Position numbers and translations under genes: made by a program. From Dimorphilus gyrociliatus (taxonomy: Eukaryota > Annelida > Polychaeta > Dinophilidae), in NCBI GenBank assembly GCA_904063045.1, contig CAJFCJ010000143.1, positions 1-28,619 of the forward strand: a stretch of DNA of 28,619 nt. The letters are read 5' to 3'. The notes under the pieces are model-generated. The model searched no databases. It was not told the DNA's origin and was given only the letters and a program-made list of their open reading frames with translations. Positions 1-10,103 of this stretch are shown here, in pieces; position 1 is the first letter of the stretch; each line of letters opens with the position of its first letter.

Positions 1-925
1 TACCATGTACCAACTTGCATGTATTATCATCCTTTTGTATTTCATATATCCACTTTGATGCATTGACTTTTGTTATTCGGTATGGGCCTAACCATTTTAA
101 AGAAGGATTTTTGTTTATTGCAATTCTTGCAGCATCATTTCTTAAGAATACTTCATCATCAACCTCAAAATATTTTGGAAGATTGAGATTTCTATTCTTT
201 CTTTCCCTATATTGTTCTTTTGCCATGATGGATTTACAGAAGGCTGTAGCTCTTAACTGTACTAATTGCTGCTGATGATTGAATACAAATAGTACATTTG
301 TTTCAGGAGAGGTAGTATGCATTGTTACATCAATCAGTGTTCTTGTGCTGGTGCCAAAAAGAAGTTCCTGGGGTGGTAGTCTTGTACTTCCTACAGGTGA
401 TTGATTCAAAAATGCTTGAATCAAGGGTAGGTTTGCAACCCAGTTATGCTGATTTTCTTCCACCACTAATTTATTGATTTCCTTCCTCACTTCTCTATTT
501 CTTCGTTCAACTAGTCCATTGCTCTGGCTTCTATAAGCTGTTGTTTGGATTTTCTCAATACCTAATACCTTCATAAACTCTTTAAAAGCTTTACCAACAA
601 AGTTTCTTCCTTGATCTGTCAACATTTGTTTTGGAATTCCAAAAATGGGAAAAAATCTGTTGAAAAGAAGGTTTGCAATTTCTTTACTGGTTTGCTGTTT
701 GAGTGCATATAAAACTGTGTATCTACTGAAATGATCCACTATCACAAGTATGAATCTGTATGACTTAACCATGGGTAAGGGTCCCATTATATCCATGGCT
801 ACCAACTCCATTGGTGATGCAGGGTGAAAGGTTTCTACCAAAGGGTATACTCTACTCCTACCATTCATTTGTTCACACAAAGTGCAATCCTTTATTGAAT
901 TCTCAATCATAATCTTTAATTTGGG
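1..925 (-). CDS. pol: Integrase part of gypsy pol, in the -1 frame, incomplete
   Basis: A second open frame on the minus strand continues pol without any stop from about 925 to the window edge. It supplies the missing CxxC of the integrase zinc finger (DCTLCEQ), then the DDE catalytic core: D in MDIMGP, D in LTDQGRNF, and E in SNGLVERRNRE. A C-terminal part with a WLGPYRI motif follows, typical of gypsy integrases. The catalytic residues are all present. It lies in the -1 frame relative to the upstream polyprotein, so expression would need either a -1 ribosomal slip at 919-925 or repair of a one-base indel. No independent start codon with context is evident. Confidence 0.9.
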
Positions 926-3900
926 TGCCAAAAGGTCTTTGTAATTATTTGTAATGTCATTCTGGGTCCATGGTGATTGTGAATTTTATTTTTATGGAAT
1001 TTAGGGAGCAGAGTTAGCATCAAATGGTCAGGTAAAACCAGAATGTTTCTTTCTTCAAGGATAATCCAGATCATTTCCTTGTGAACAAACATCTCCATTA
1101 TGAAAGGTGTAAAAGTTCCAAAATAAGGAATAGGTAGCTGACCATCCAATGTTAAATATTCTTTAATTGATTTTAAATTCACATCTTTTTCTTGCTCTGA
1201 CTGTAAGTCAACAGAAGACAAATCAATTTTCTCTTCACTGTTATCACTGGTAGCTACAAAAGTTAACTCTGGTGTATGTTCATACTGTTCCATTTTAACT
1301 GAAATAGAGGGAGAATTCTCCTTTTTGATCTTTCCATGAATTAGCTCTTCAAATGTTACTTTCCTTGGGGGTGTATATTCTTCTAATCTTGTTAATGCAT
1401 CTGCTCTATTTTTTCGTCCTGTCACATAGTTAATTGTAAATTTTAAATCCATTAAAGCCATGACCCATTTTGCTGTGCTGACATTCAATTTGTTTTGCTT
1501 AAATGTTTGTACTAGACTCTGATGGTCAGTATATAAAAAGAATGGCTTGTCTTGAAGGTAATGTAAAAATTTCTTTACAACCCAGTAAACCCCAAATGCT
1601 TCCTTTTGATAGGCTGCATATTTCATTTGATTATTGTTGAATTGTTTTGAAGCGTAGGCAATGGGTTTCATTGTTTTCTTCCCATTCTCATCTACATAAA
1701 CTTGTTCAAGAACTCCTCCTACAGCTACATTCGATGCATCTGTTGTTAAGTGAAAATCTTTAGCAAAATCAGGTAGTTGTAATACAGGAGGGTTAACTAC
1801 TGCATCTCTCAACTTGAAAAATGATTGCTTGGCTTCCTCAGTCCATTGCAATTTATCCTTTTTCCCATGTAGTTTCATTAACATATACAGAGGTTTAGCT
1901 ACTCTTGCAAAATCTTGTATAAATTTTCTGTAATAGCCACAAAATGCAACAAAGCTTAGTAGTGAATTTGCAAACACTGGTGGCTGTAAATTATATAATT
2001 TATCTGTCTTGGACTTATCTGTTTCAATCCCCTTTTCTGATACAATGTGTCCCAAGAATTGAACTTGTTCTTTCAAAAACACACATTTACTTAGTTTAAT
2101 CTTAAAATTGTACTTTTGAATCTGTTGAAGAATGGTCTCCAATGCTTCCCAATGTTGGTCCAGCGACTTGGTAAATATTATTATGTCATCAAGGTAGTTT
2201 AGGCACAAATGCTTTACATCCTTTAGCACAAATGAATTCATTACATAACTAAAATGAGGAGGGGCATTGGTTAATCCAAAAGGCATCTTAATAAATTCAA
2301 ACAAGCCAAAAGGTGTAATAAATGCTGTTTTAGACCTATCTTCTTTCTTGATGTTAATGTGGTGGTATGCACTTGTCAAATCCATTGTAGAAAAGAATTT
2401 ATTTCCTCCTCCCAAATGGTCAAAAAGATCATCTTGATTTGGCAGTGGATACTTGTTTTTAACTGTCATTTTGTTTAGTTTTCTATAATCTACACACATT
2501 CGTAGACTACCTTCCTTCTTTCTTACGAAAACAATTGGTGAAGCCCAATTGCTCTTGCTTGGTTGAATAACTTTGCTTTTTACCAATTCAGCTATCTGTT
2601 GCTTACATTCTTCTTGTTTTTGAGGAGGCATTCTATATGGCCTTTGTCTATATGGTGTTGAACCTGGTTCAAGAGTTATTTCCAAGGGTGGTACCTCTGG
2701 ATTGCCAATATCAAATCTGTCTTCTGCAATAGTTTCTTTATATTTTGCCAGAATTTGGGTAACTTTGTTCTTCATCTCGGGATTTTCTTGTTCAATTGTT
2801 GTCTGAAGGGTATGTATTTGACTCTCATTCTTTTTCATAATAAGAGGAACTGGGTAAAACCCTTTGAAAGATAAGTGTTGTGTTCCAACAGGGTAATTCT
2901 TTTCTGTACCTGGCTGGAGTATAATCTGTCTCTTGCCAAAGTCAAGGGTAGCTCCATTTTGTTGTAGAAAGTCACACCCAATAATACATTGTTGTGTAAT
3001 GATTTTGTTGATCAGAAAGCGTTGTTTAATAATCTTTTCATTAAAATAAAGTCTGAGAATGATTTCTCCACATATCTCGATGCTATTTCCTGAAGCATCT
3101 CTAGCATTTTTCACAGTTTGTTCTGGGAAGGATGCTTTTCCTTGAACTTGTCTTAATACCTTTTTTGAAATGAAAGATCTGTCACTACCAGAGTCTATCA
3201 AGGCATCAAACTTAAAACCAGTATTAGTTTCAAATTGTCCAATAAATGTTGAAGCATTTCGCTCAGATTGTTTGCTTTGTAACAGCTGACAAGTGGATTC
3301 GTCACTATCTGAAAAACAGAGAATATCTTGAACTTCGTCGTTTTCTGACATGCTTTCATTGTCTAATGTTTCTAATTTTTGTAGCTTAGGTTCCTCTTTC
3401 AGTATCGTCTTTGCTGGTTGATTTTTCTTATAATACCTATTTGTTGTAGTTGGTGCATACTTTTGGACTTTTTGGCTTGAAAACTTTTCTTTAGTAGCAT
3501 TTTTGTTGTCAGGTACATGCTTTCTATTCCAGAAATTTGGGGTTTCTGTAGAAGCATCTTTTCTGATTACCTGGGTCTTTTTGGTCTCTTTTCTTTGTTG
3601 AGTTTCCAATTTTGACACCATTGTGATCGGTTTTCTTTGAGTTAGTTTTAATGAAGTTTCTGCTTGCTTAGCAGCCTCATATAGTTCTGCCAATGTTTGA
3701 CATTTAGGATGTAAGGTGTACACTAAATGTAGAATATCCTGTTGTAATCCTCTTTGTAAAACTTCCATCAGTTTTATTTCTTTCATAGTTGCAAGCAATT
3801 GTGGTTCCATTGGTCTAGGTGGAGAAAACCTCTTTATCAATTTCTTTGCTCTATTAACAAACTGAACCACACTTTCGCCATTCATTTGCTTTAAGTTAAG

Positions 3901-4422
3901 CAATTTCTCCTGATACTCCAAAGGATCTAGATCAAATTCGTCATGGAGGGCTTTCCATATTTCCTCCACAGTAGGCTCTCCATCCAGAGCCAACACCAAA
4001 TCCTTTGCAGGACCAGTTAAATAATCTAAAAGATTTGCTTTCACAACATCTTCTCCTATCCAACCATAAGCATAACATGCCTGATTAAAGTCTTCTTTGA
4101 ATTTTGAACACTCCTTGCTTCCATCATACAACTTGAGAATAGTTCTTTGAGGGCGGTCCCAAGCAGCCCTTAATGCTTGAATTACTGTTGTGATATCAAC
4201 ATTTGGGTTCTGTGCTGGGTGATGTGTTCCATCTCCATGATCTGTTGGAATTGTGATTCGATTTCTTTTCATTTCACTCACCAATCTATCATAGTCTTCA
4301 ATTAGTCTTTGTTGCCTTTCTGACATTCCTGCTGGCTGAATTGTAATTGTTGGAGTTGCTGGGGTTGAAGGGTTAGAGTCTGTAACTGCCCCAGTGGCGT
4401 TTCCATTTCCTCCTTCTGCCAT
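916..4422 (-). CDS. gag-pol: Gag-protease-RT-RNase H polyprotein of gypsy element
   Basis: I start at the ATG at 4422 (MAEGGNGN...) because it is the first ATG after the primer-binding site. The frame is open further upstream only by running through the LTR without an ATG. About 1168 residues. A Gag capsid-like region comes first, with no CCHC zinc knuckle visible. Then come an aspartic protease (LIDSGSD at about 3187-3195), reverse transcriptase with YLDD at 2185-2196 and the MPFGLTNAP motif, and RNase H (TTDAS near 1735, TDHQS). It ends inside the integrase zinc finger, after the two His (HNHHG...) and before the two Cys, at a TAA (916-918). Gag and Pol share one frame, so no gag-pol shift is needed. 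The enzymes copy element RNA into DNA in cytoplasmic particles. Confidence 0.95.
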   Translation of the reverse strand: MAEGGNGNATGAVTDSNPSTPATPTITIQPAGMSERQQRLIEDYDRLVSEMKRNRITIPTDHGDGTHHPAQNPNVDITTVIQALRAAWDRPQRTILKLYDGSKECSKFKEDFNQACYAYGWIGEDVVKANLLDYLTGPAKDLVLALDGEPTVEEIWKALHDEFDLDPLEYQEKLLNLKQMNGESVVQFVNRAKKLIKRFSPPRPMEPQLLATMKEIKLMEVLQRGLQQDILHLVYTLHPKCQTLAELYEAAKQAETSLKLTQRKPITMVSKLETQQRKETKKTQVIRKDASTETPNFWNRKHVPDNKNATKEKFSSQKVQKYAPTTTNRYYKKNQPAKTILKEEPKLQKLETLDNESMSENDEVQDILCFSDSDESTCQLLQSKQSERNASTFIGQFETNTGFKFDALIDSGSDRSFISKKVLRQVQGKASFPEQTVKNARDASGNSIEICGEIILRLYFNEKIIKQRFLINKIITQQCIIGCDFLQQNGATLDFGKRQIILQPGTEKNYPVGTQHLSFKGFYPVPLIMKKNESQIHTLQTTIEQENPEMKNKVTQILAKYKETIAEDRFDIGNPEVPPLEITLEPGSTPYRQRPYRMPPQKQEECKQQIAELVKSKVIQPSKSNWASPIVFVRKKEGSLRMCVDYRKLNKMTVKNKYPLPNQDDLFDHLGGGNKFFSTMDLTSAYHHINIKKEDRSKTAFITPFGLFEFIKMPFGLTNAPPHFSYVMNSFVLKDVKHLCLNYLDDIIIFTKSLDQHWEALETILQQIQKYNFKIKLSKCVFLKEQVQFLGHIVSEKGIETDKSKTDKLYNLQPPVFANSLLSFVAFCGYYRKFIQDFARVAKPLYMLMKLHGKKDKLQWTEEAKQSFFKLRDAVVNPPVLQLPDFAKDFHLTTDASNVAVGGVLEQVYVDENGKKTMKPIAYASKQFNNNQMKYAAYQKEAFGVYWVVKKFLHYLQDKPFFLYTDHQSLVQTFKQNKLNVSTAKWVMALMDLKFTINYVTGRKNRADALTRLEEYTPPRKVTFEELIHGKIKKENSPSISVKMEQYEHTPELTFVATSDNSEEKIDLSSVDLQSEQEKDVNLKSIKEYLTLDGQLPIPYFGTFTPFIMEMFVHKEMIWIILEERNILVLPDHLMLTLLPKFHKNKIHNHHGPRMTLQIITKTFWHPN

Positions 4423-4460
4423 ATTTACTTTCTCAAAACTTTTGAATAAACCAAAAGAAT

Positions 4461-4478
4461 ATCCTGTCGACTGCGCCA
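4461..4478 (-). other. Primer-binding site, tRNA-Ser type
   Basis: On the minus strand this reads TGGCGCAGTCGACAGGAT. It begins with TGG, the complement of the tRNA CCA end, and matches the complement of the 3' end of insect-type tRNA-Ser as I remember it at all but two of 18 positions. The Drosophila 17.6/297 elements use the same primer. It lies four bases inside the inferred LTR end and 39 nt before the gag ATG. Confidence 0.8.
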
Positions 4479-4482
4479 AATT

Positions 4483-4879
4483 TGTACTGCTCTTGCTGGC
4501 AAAATCTATGCGTTTGCAAGTTATAACAATACTGGTTCTACTCGAACCTTTAAACAAATGTTTAAATTAAAATGGTTTATTCGCAATAATAATACTTAAG
4601 CAAGTAACAATATGAGAGTTCGATAGCAGAGTAGATAGTTTGTAAAAGCAGGTTGCCAAATTACCAAACTGTCTTCTAATGTTGAGGAGTAGATGGATGG
4701 TTCCAGTGGAGGTTGTTTCCAGATGATTTTCCCAGGTCCTTGGGTCCAGATGGAAGCTGCATGCCAAATGAGAATAATGAGGATTTATATACTTTGAGGT
4801 TTGTCTCTGACATCCAATCATCACTTTACAGTTGCCGAAATGTGTAGTTCATATTTATCTTTAGTAACAGGATGTTACA
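4483..4879 (-). repeat. 5' LTR of the gypsy element (boundaries inferred)
   Basis: The right-hand flank of the gag-pol frame has the parts of an LTR in the right order on the minus strand: a TATA box (TATATAAAT, 4783-4791), a poly(A) signal AATAAA at 4576-4581 about 200 nt further on, and an end in TACA next to the primer-binding site. I place the outer end at TGTAAC (4874-4879) because LTRs usually run TG...CA, but the 3' LTR needed to prove this is outside the window. The true outer end could be nearer 4830 or further out past 5000. Confidence 0.6.
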
Positions 4880-4893
4880 AGGTTCAACATTTA

Positions 4894-4968
4894 GGAAGGT
4901 TAATTGAATTATAACTTGGCCACACCCTAGGCAAGTTAATTAAATTATAACTTGGCCAAACCTTTATT
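4894..4968. repeat. Two-copy 36-bp tandem repeat beside the LTR
   Basis: GTTAATTGAATTATAACTTG near 4899 and GTTAATTAAATTATAACTTG near 4935 are two copies 36 bases apart that differ at one or two positions, each followed by GCCA. They may be U3 elements of a longer LTR than I drew, or pre-existing flank. The segment also holds AATAAA on the minus strand (4963-4968), which could serve as poly(A) signal for the RING-LRR gene to the right. The rest of 4880-5126 holds no gene that I can see. Confidence 0.55.
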
Positions 4969-5126
4969 GGTAATTAAAGATGAGCCTTCAAGCTGACTAA
5001 TCAGACTTATGTTTGGCCAATGTTATAGCATTTTCTTGCGTAGGTTTTAAGATGTACATGTATATGTTGCATAAAATAATAGAGTTCAAGCATGTAAAAT
5101 ATAACCAAAGTTGTACAATAGGATGG

Positions 5127-6810
5127 TTAATATTTTAATTTAGAATATAATTTAAACAAATCTCTCAGATTTTTACATTGATTTTCATTTAAATCACATT
5201 CAGACAAGTCAAGATTATTCAAAGTGTTTAATGATTGTTCAAGTCCTTTACAAATATCTAAAAATCCATTTTCCATATCTTTATTCTCGCTTAAAGTTAT
5301 TGTTTCAATCTTAGAACAATTTTTTAATAAATTTCCTAACATTCTGCTTTGCATCTCATATAAAACACATCCAGACAAATTCAGACTCTTCAAACTGTTT
5401 GATGATTGATGAAGTCCTTCACAAATATTCAAAAATCCATTTTCCATATTTTCATTCCAATTTAAAGTTATTGTTTCTATTTTAGAACAATTTTTCAGTA
5501 AATTTCCCAAGTTTTTACTTTGCTCTTCAGTTAAATCACAGGAAGATAGGTCAAGCTTCTTTAATGTATTTGATGAATTTTGAAGACCTTCACATATGTT
5601 AAAAAACCCATTTCCCATTGTTTTGTTCCAACTCAAAGTTATTGATTGGATTTTCCTGCAATTTTTCCAGAATTTTGCATGATTTTTTATTCAAATCACA
5701 ACAAGACAAATCAAGACTTTTTAAAGTGGTTGATGATTGTTGAAGCCCTTTGCAAATATCCAAAAATCTATTTCATATTGTTTTATTCCAACATAGTTTT
5801 ATTGTTTCAATTTTAGAACAATTTTTAAGCAAATTTTTTAAGTTTTTACTTTGTTCATCATTCAAATCGCAACAAGCCAAATTAAGGCTCTTTAAAGAGT
5901 TTGCGGATTTTTGAAGTCCCTCACACACAGTTAAAAAACCATTTCCCATATTCTGATTCTCACTTAAAGTTATTGTTTCTATTTCAGAACAATTTACAAG
6001 TACATTACCTAAGCTTGTACTTTGTTTTTCATTTAATTTACAATATGACAAATTGACACTCCTTAAAGTGTTTGATGATTGTTGAAGCCCTTCACAAATA
6101 TCCAAAAATGTATTGCCTATTTCTTGATTCTCACTTAAATTTAACATTTCTATATGGAAAAAATTTTTAAACAAATTTCCCAATTTATTACTTTGCTTGT
6201 CATTTAAATTACATCCAGACAAATCTAGACTCTTTAAAGTGTTTGAGGTTGATTCCAGTCCTTTACAGATATCCAAAAATCCACTTTCCATTGTTGTATT
6301 CAAACTTAAAGTTATTGTTTCTATTCTTGAACAATTTTTAAGCAAATTTCCTAAACTTCTACTTTGCTTTTCATTCAAATCACAGGAAGACAAATTGAGG
6401 CTCTTTAAAGTGTTTGATGATTGATGAAGTCCATTGAAAATATCCAATAAGCCATTTTCCATTGTTGTATTCAAACTTAAAGTTATTGTTTCTATTCTTG
6501 AACAATTTTTTAGCAAATTTCCCAAGCTTCTACTTTGTTCTTCATTCAAATCACAGGAAGACAAGTCGAGATACTTTAAAGTATTTGACGATTGTTGAAG
6601 TCCATTGCAAATATCCAAAAATCCACTTCACATTCTTTTATTCCAATTTAAAGTTATTGTTTCAATTTTAGAACAATTTTTCAGCAAATTTCCTAAGTTT
6701 TTACTTTGTTCTTCATTCAAATAACATACAGACATGTTAATATTCTTTATAGTGTTTGATGATTCTTGAAATCCTTTGCAAATATTATAAAAGCCATTTC
6801 CCACCCTTTC
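5127..6810 (-). repeat. 171-bp coding tandem repeat (10 units) encoding paired LRRs
   Basis: The same 171-nt unit recurs about ten times at constant spacing. It can be followed in the plus-strand text by the recurring block around AAAGTTATTGTTTCTAT and the block around GTGTTTGATGATTG. Several neighbouring units are nearly identical, suggesting unequal crossing-over or gene conversion. The seventh unit (about 5640-5775) is shortened. Confidence 0.9.
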
Positions 6811-7116
6811 ATTCAAACAATAAAGCATTGTTTTCATCTGATGATTTATGGATAAATTTTTATTTTTTGTTAATTTTTTAACTGTTTTGTCCAATCTATT
6901 CTTTGGCGAGTAAATAGTATAAACGTCTTTCTGTGTTATCTTTTCCCTGCATTCTGGACAGGAAATTTGGTTTTTTGTGATTGGTAATTGACTTAAACAG
7001 CTGAAGCAAAACGTATGTTGACATTGAAAGGCTCTTGGATCATTTTCCAGCCAAGAGTATTTGCAAATAGGGCACTGAAATTCTTTCTGTTTCATATAAT
7101 GAGTACCTGCAGCCAT
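5127..7116 (-). pseudogene. RING finger-LRR (ribonuclease-inhibitor type) gene, interrupted
   Basis: Starts at the ATG at 7116 (MAAGTHYMKQK). Residues about 15-60 form a C3HC4 RING finger (CPIC, CQHTFCFSC, CPEC), typical of E3 ubiquitin ligases. A short basic linker follows, then ten 57-residue units, each a pair of ribonuclease-inhibitor-like LRRs (consensus NLGNLLKNCSKIETITL and SLDLSSCDLNEEQ). The first frame stops at TGA 6628-6630, resumes in the same frame to another TGA at 5773-5775, and the seventh unit then carries a deletion with a frame change near 5655-5690. The last stop is at 5127. No splice signals explain the breaks, so it reads as a recently damaged gene. A functional RING with a shortened single LRR unit (162 residues) remains possible. 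The role would be ubiquitin ligation directed by LRR recognition, inferred from domains. Confidence 0.85.
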
Positions 7117-7798
7117 TTTTTACCAGTAGTCCTAAACTCTAATTTTTTGAGGGAAGTTATTAAGTAATCTATTATCTATTTATTACTAATTGATTATTGT
7201 CAATTTCTCATCTCCTTACAGATAGCCAAGTTTTTCGACACTATATTGCTTACAGTGTACTTTTCTCAGGTTAGAAAATGGTTTTAAATATAAATTTGTG
7301 GTTTTAAGAATGGTTTTAAGAGTGGTTGTAACATTCATGTGGATCAGTGCGAATAGGGGTGAAACCGTACCTGAGTAAAACCATAACCATACCCATACCG
7401 GGTGAAGCCATACCTGGGTGAAACTGTACCCTTGAAATTCTAGAGATATTATTTATTAATTCTGAAGAAAAGCATACAAAATATAAAGAAAATGAGATTA
7501 AAAAACATTTAATTATAAAAGATAAATATATCTGGAGTTAAGTTTGGGATATCTGGTGTTCTTAAACAAACAGCACTGTTCAATGATCATAGAGTGGTAC
7601 TAAATCACGCATATAATATATTTTAAGGATAGATGGCGCTTATGAATACCATGCTGTCATCTAGTAATACTCTGAGTTACATATGAATGAAAAGCCATTT
7701 TATTTAATTTTACAATTTTAAAAAGTATATTGAAAGTTTAGCTGATTTATAAAAAAAGTCTTAGACAGACTAACAAATCTAAAAAATGTTAATAGATT
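7117..7798. other. Intergenic; weak 26-bp direct repeat
   Basis: No coding region supported. It should contain the promoter of the RING-LRR gene near its right-hand start, but I see no convincing TATA box. A degenerate 26-bp repeat (GGGTGAAACCGTACCTGAGT at 7357 and GGGTGAAGCCATACCTGGGT at 7400) stands out as less AT-rich than its surroundings. Confidence 0.5.
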
Positions 7799-8814
7799 TT
7801 AATTTAAAAAGTTTTTAATGGTCTTAGAGTAAACAACATCATTAGCATTGATGAACCAACATTTAGATTTTCCTCTCCAAATAATTTCACTACTAACAAT
7901 TCTGTCATTAATTTTCACAGATGATCTTTCCTTATCTTGAATTGTTTGGTAAAATTCATAGGAATTTTTTATAGCTTGACCCAAAAGTCCAGAAGCTGAT
8001 GTATAAGAATTAAGGTTGCTTATATAAACGTTTAAATACGAGCTGATTAGAGAATTCCTTGACCTTTGTACAAAAAATCTATGTTCGCCGTGACTGTTTT
8101 GAGACCTTTCAATGATTAGGCTCAATACATCATCTTTTATATTGATTTGTATATTTCTTTCATGTTTTTGAAATTCAAAAACTTCATTATGCCAACCAAT
8201 GATATTTCTGTCCTGCCAAACAATCTCATCCGTATTTACCTCGACAAATTGTTCGTCAATATAGAATTGAATTTTATGCATATAATAATCATCTTTCAAT
8301 ACTCCAAATATGGTAATATTGTCATTGTTGTCGTGAAAAATGTTTATTCTATCCCCTTTCTAGAGCTAACATCAAAGCATACATTTTCAAGGGTTTTATC
8401 TCTTTTATCTGAAACAAGCAGCTTAAAATGGGGATCCCCGTTTCCACCAGGAGGATCGTGTACATCAATTGTCACCGTAAATGTGAACCCACCGCATTGA
8501 ATTGGTATTGCAACACTTTCAGAAGTCTCCTCTACACCATCAGCTATTAGAGATACAGCTGCCGTGGATGTTTGATATGCACCGATTGACAAGGAAGTAG
8601 GCTGCTTGAAAGTATAGTCAGAGTTTGTTGATGATAATCTAAAAGCGTATTTTGCAGTGTCAAAAAAACTGTAACATATTGTCTAATTACGTGCAGGTCA
8701 AAGGGCCAGATTCTGCGATCACTTTTATTTCCATGTCATTACCCTCTACAAAGGGACCAGGTCCAACAGGAGTGGCAGAGCCAGGTGATCCTAAAGCGGA
8801 TACTTTTCCAACGT
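7799..8814 (-). pseudogene. Calx-beta / inter-alpha-inhibitor heavy chain C-terminal-like relic
   Basis: On the minus strand, a likely acceptor (AATCAG, exon from 8814) leads into a Pro/Gly-rich stretch and a Calx-beta-like segment (VEGNDMEIKVIAESG ... NSDYTFKQPTSLSIGA ... DGVEETSESV). This is followed by GGNGDPHF and a CFDV motif, like the C-terminal domain of inter-alpha-trypsin-inhibitor heavy chains (DPHF...CFN). That domain continues in another frame to a stop at 7799. Two breaks are visible: a stop plus frame change near 8670-8685 inside the Calx-beta fold, and a one-base shift in a run of four G near 8355, after which the protein continues sensibly (INIFHDNNDNITIFGV). The intact relative would be a secreted or surface matrix protein. 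No start or signal peptide was found, so the 5' part is missing. Confidence 0.6.
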
Positions 8815-10045
8815 CTGATTGATTTTTTAATTCAAAATACTTTTTAAACTATTCACTTTGACAAATAATCAGGACGGATATAAAAATATATATTAACATT
8901 TTAACTCGTTTATTCAACTTGGAGGATAAGAAATAAGTTGTTGATATTTTTTAGAGAGATTTCAATGCGATTTGAGTAATAAATAACTGAGAAGCAGAAT
9001 TTATTGAAATTTTATTTGGAATGATTATTCATAGGATTTTTTCTCTTTTGAAAACAGAATGATAGTAGTAAACAAGTTTCAGCCTTTGTTTGATCCATTT
9101 ATCTTATTCCAATATCTTAGTCACCAGTTTACTAATGCAAAGAGATGAAAAATTCCCGCAATAGATGTGGGAAGAGCATTGAAAGAATTTTAAAGTTGAG
9201 TTAAGAGGTCACCGCCTCTATTGTATAACAAAACATTTTTTGAACGACAAAGATCTATTATGATATCTTCTTTGACATATTATTCAATGAACAATACAGA
9301 TGATTTTCGTGGGAAAATCCTGTGTTCATCATACAACAAAGTATATCTCAAAAGTACCAAAACATAAAGACAATCTAAGCTTTTCTGTAGATTCAAGTAT
9401 GCTGTTCTCTTTTTCGATTTCAATTCTCTTTACCAATACAACCCAGCTTCTCTTTGTGGACGATCTCTATCTCTTTTTTGGACGTTATCTGTTTCTTCTG
9501 TGGACATTGGGATAATTCAGATTTTTTTTTTAATTAAATTATTTCTCAAAGTTGATGTAATAAGAGATAAAAGTTCATTGTAGAAAATGTCGAAGTCACT
9601 ATCATCGTGTATTTTCAGGCTGCTGACCTAAAATATAGTGACGACTAAAAATTTCAAAATGATGATTTAAAAATATAAAATATTTTTTTTGGAAACTATC
9701 TCTCAATCATATATTTTAATTTGCTTTTAATGAGGCATTTAGACACACAAAAGGAAGTTTAATCCACCAAAACTCTATCTAGAATTAAAACCAAACCTAT
9801 CTCACCCTTTGGTGTTCTAATTTTCAAAATAAGTACAATGGGAAAAAATTTACCTCATCATTTAAAGAGACATCAAAAACCTACTTGTTGTGAAATCTTA
9901 TGAAGCAAATATAGCTTTAGGTTAAAGAAATTGACTCTAATTATAATATTAGGCCAAGAACTACAAATTATGTTTTGAAGGTGAAAGAATAAACTGATAA
10001 AAAATTTAATCTGAAAAACTAATCGGATAACTTCTTATCATTTTG
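8815..10045. other. AT-rich intergenic DNA, no gene seen
   Basis: Neither strand shows a coding frame with recognisable protein features. The short open frame around 9300-9515 looks like chance. The right end adjoins the promoter of the chitin-binding/C1q gene. Confidence 0.5.
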
Positions 10046-10053
10046 TATAAAAG
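10046..10053 (+). promoter_or_regulatory. TATA box (TATAAAAG) of the chitin-binding/TSP1/C1q gene
   Basis: A perfect TATAAAAG lies 58 nt upstream of the ATG at 10104. Transcription would start near 10075-10080, giving a 5' leader of about 25-30 nt. The match and spacing make it a good core-promoter candidate. Confidence 0.65.
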
Positions 10054-10103
10054 CTTTGATTTTTCTTTTATTTAAACAATGTAAAATGTTTTTTGCAAGA
10101 AAA

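Larger units (their letters stand above)
1..4879 (-). mobile_element. Ty3/gypsy LTR retrotransposon, truncated by the window edge
   Basis: Reading on the minus strand from right to left, the order is LTR (about 4879-4483), tRNA primer-binding site (4478-4461), gag start (4422), aspartic protease, reverse transcriptase, RNase H, and integrase running to position 1. This protease-RT-RNase H-integrase order is the Ty3/gypsy order. The 3' LTR must lie left of the window, so completeness, LTR divergence (age) and target-site duplication cannot be judged. Apart from one frame break at about 919-925 the coding part is open throughout, which suggests a fairly young insertion. There is no sign of an env gene in the visible part. 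Confidence 0.95.

Noticed and set aside
4567-4824. Minus-strand open frame of 85 codons to the right of gag
   Set aside because: It lies wholly inside the LTR, overlapping its TATA box and poly(A) signal, so it is almost certainly not a gene.
6462-6671. Plus-strand open frames opposite the LRR array
   Set aside because: They repeat with the 171-bp unit and are shadows of the minus-strand LRR coding sequence.
9300-9515. Open frame of about 71 codons on the plus strand
   Set aside because: No family features, no convincing start or splice context, and low-complexity hydrophobic composition; consistent with chance in AT-rich DNA.
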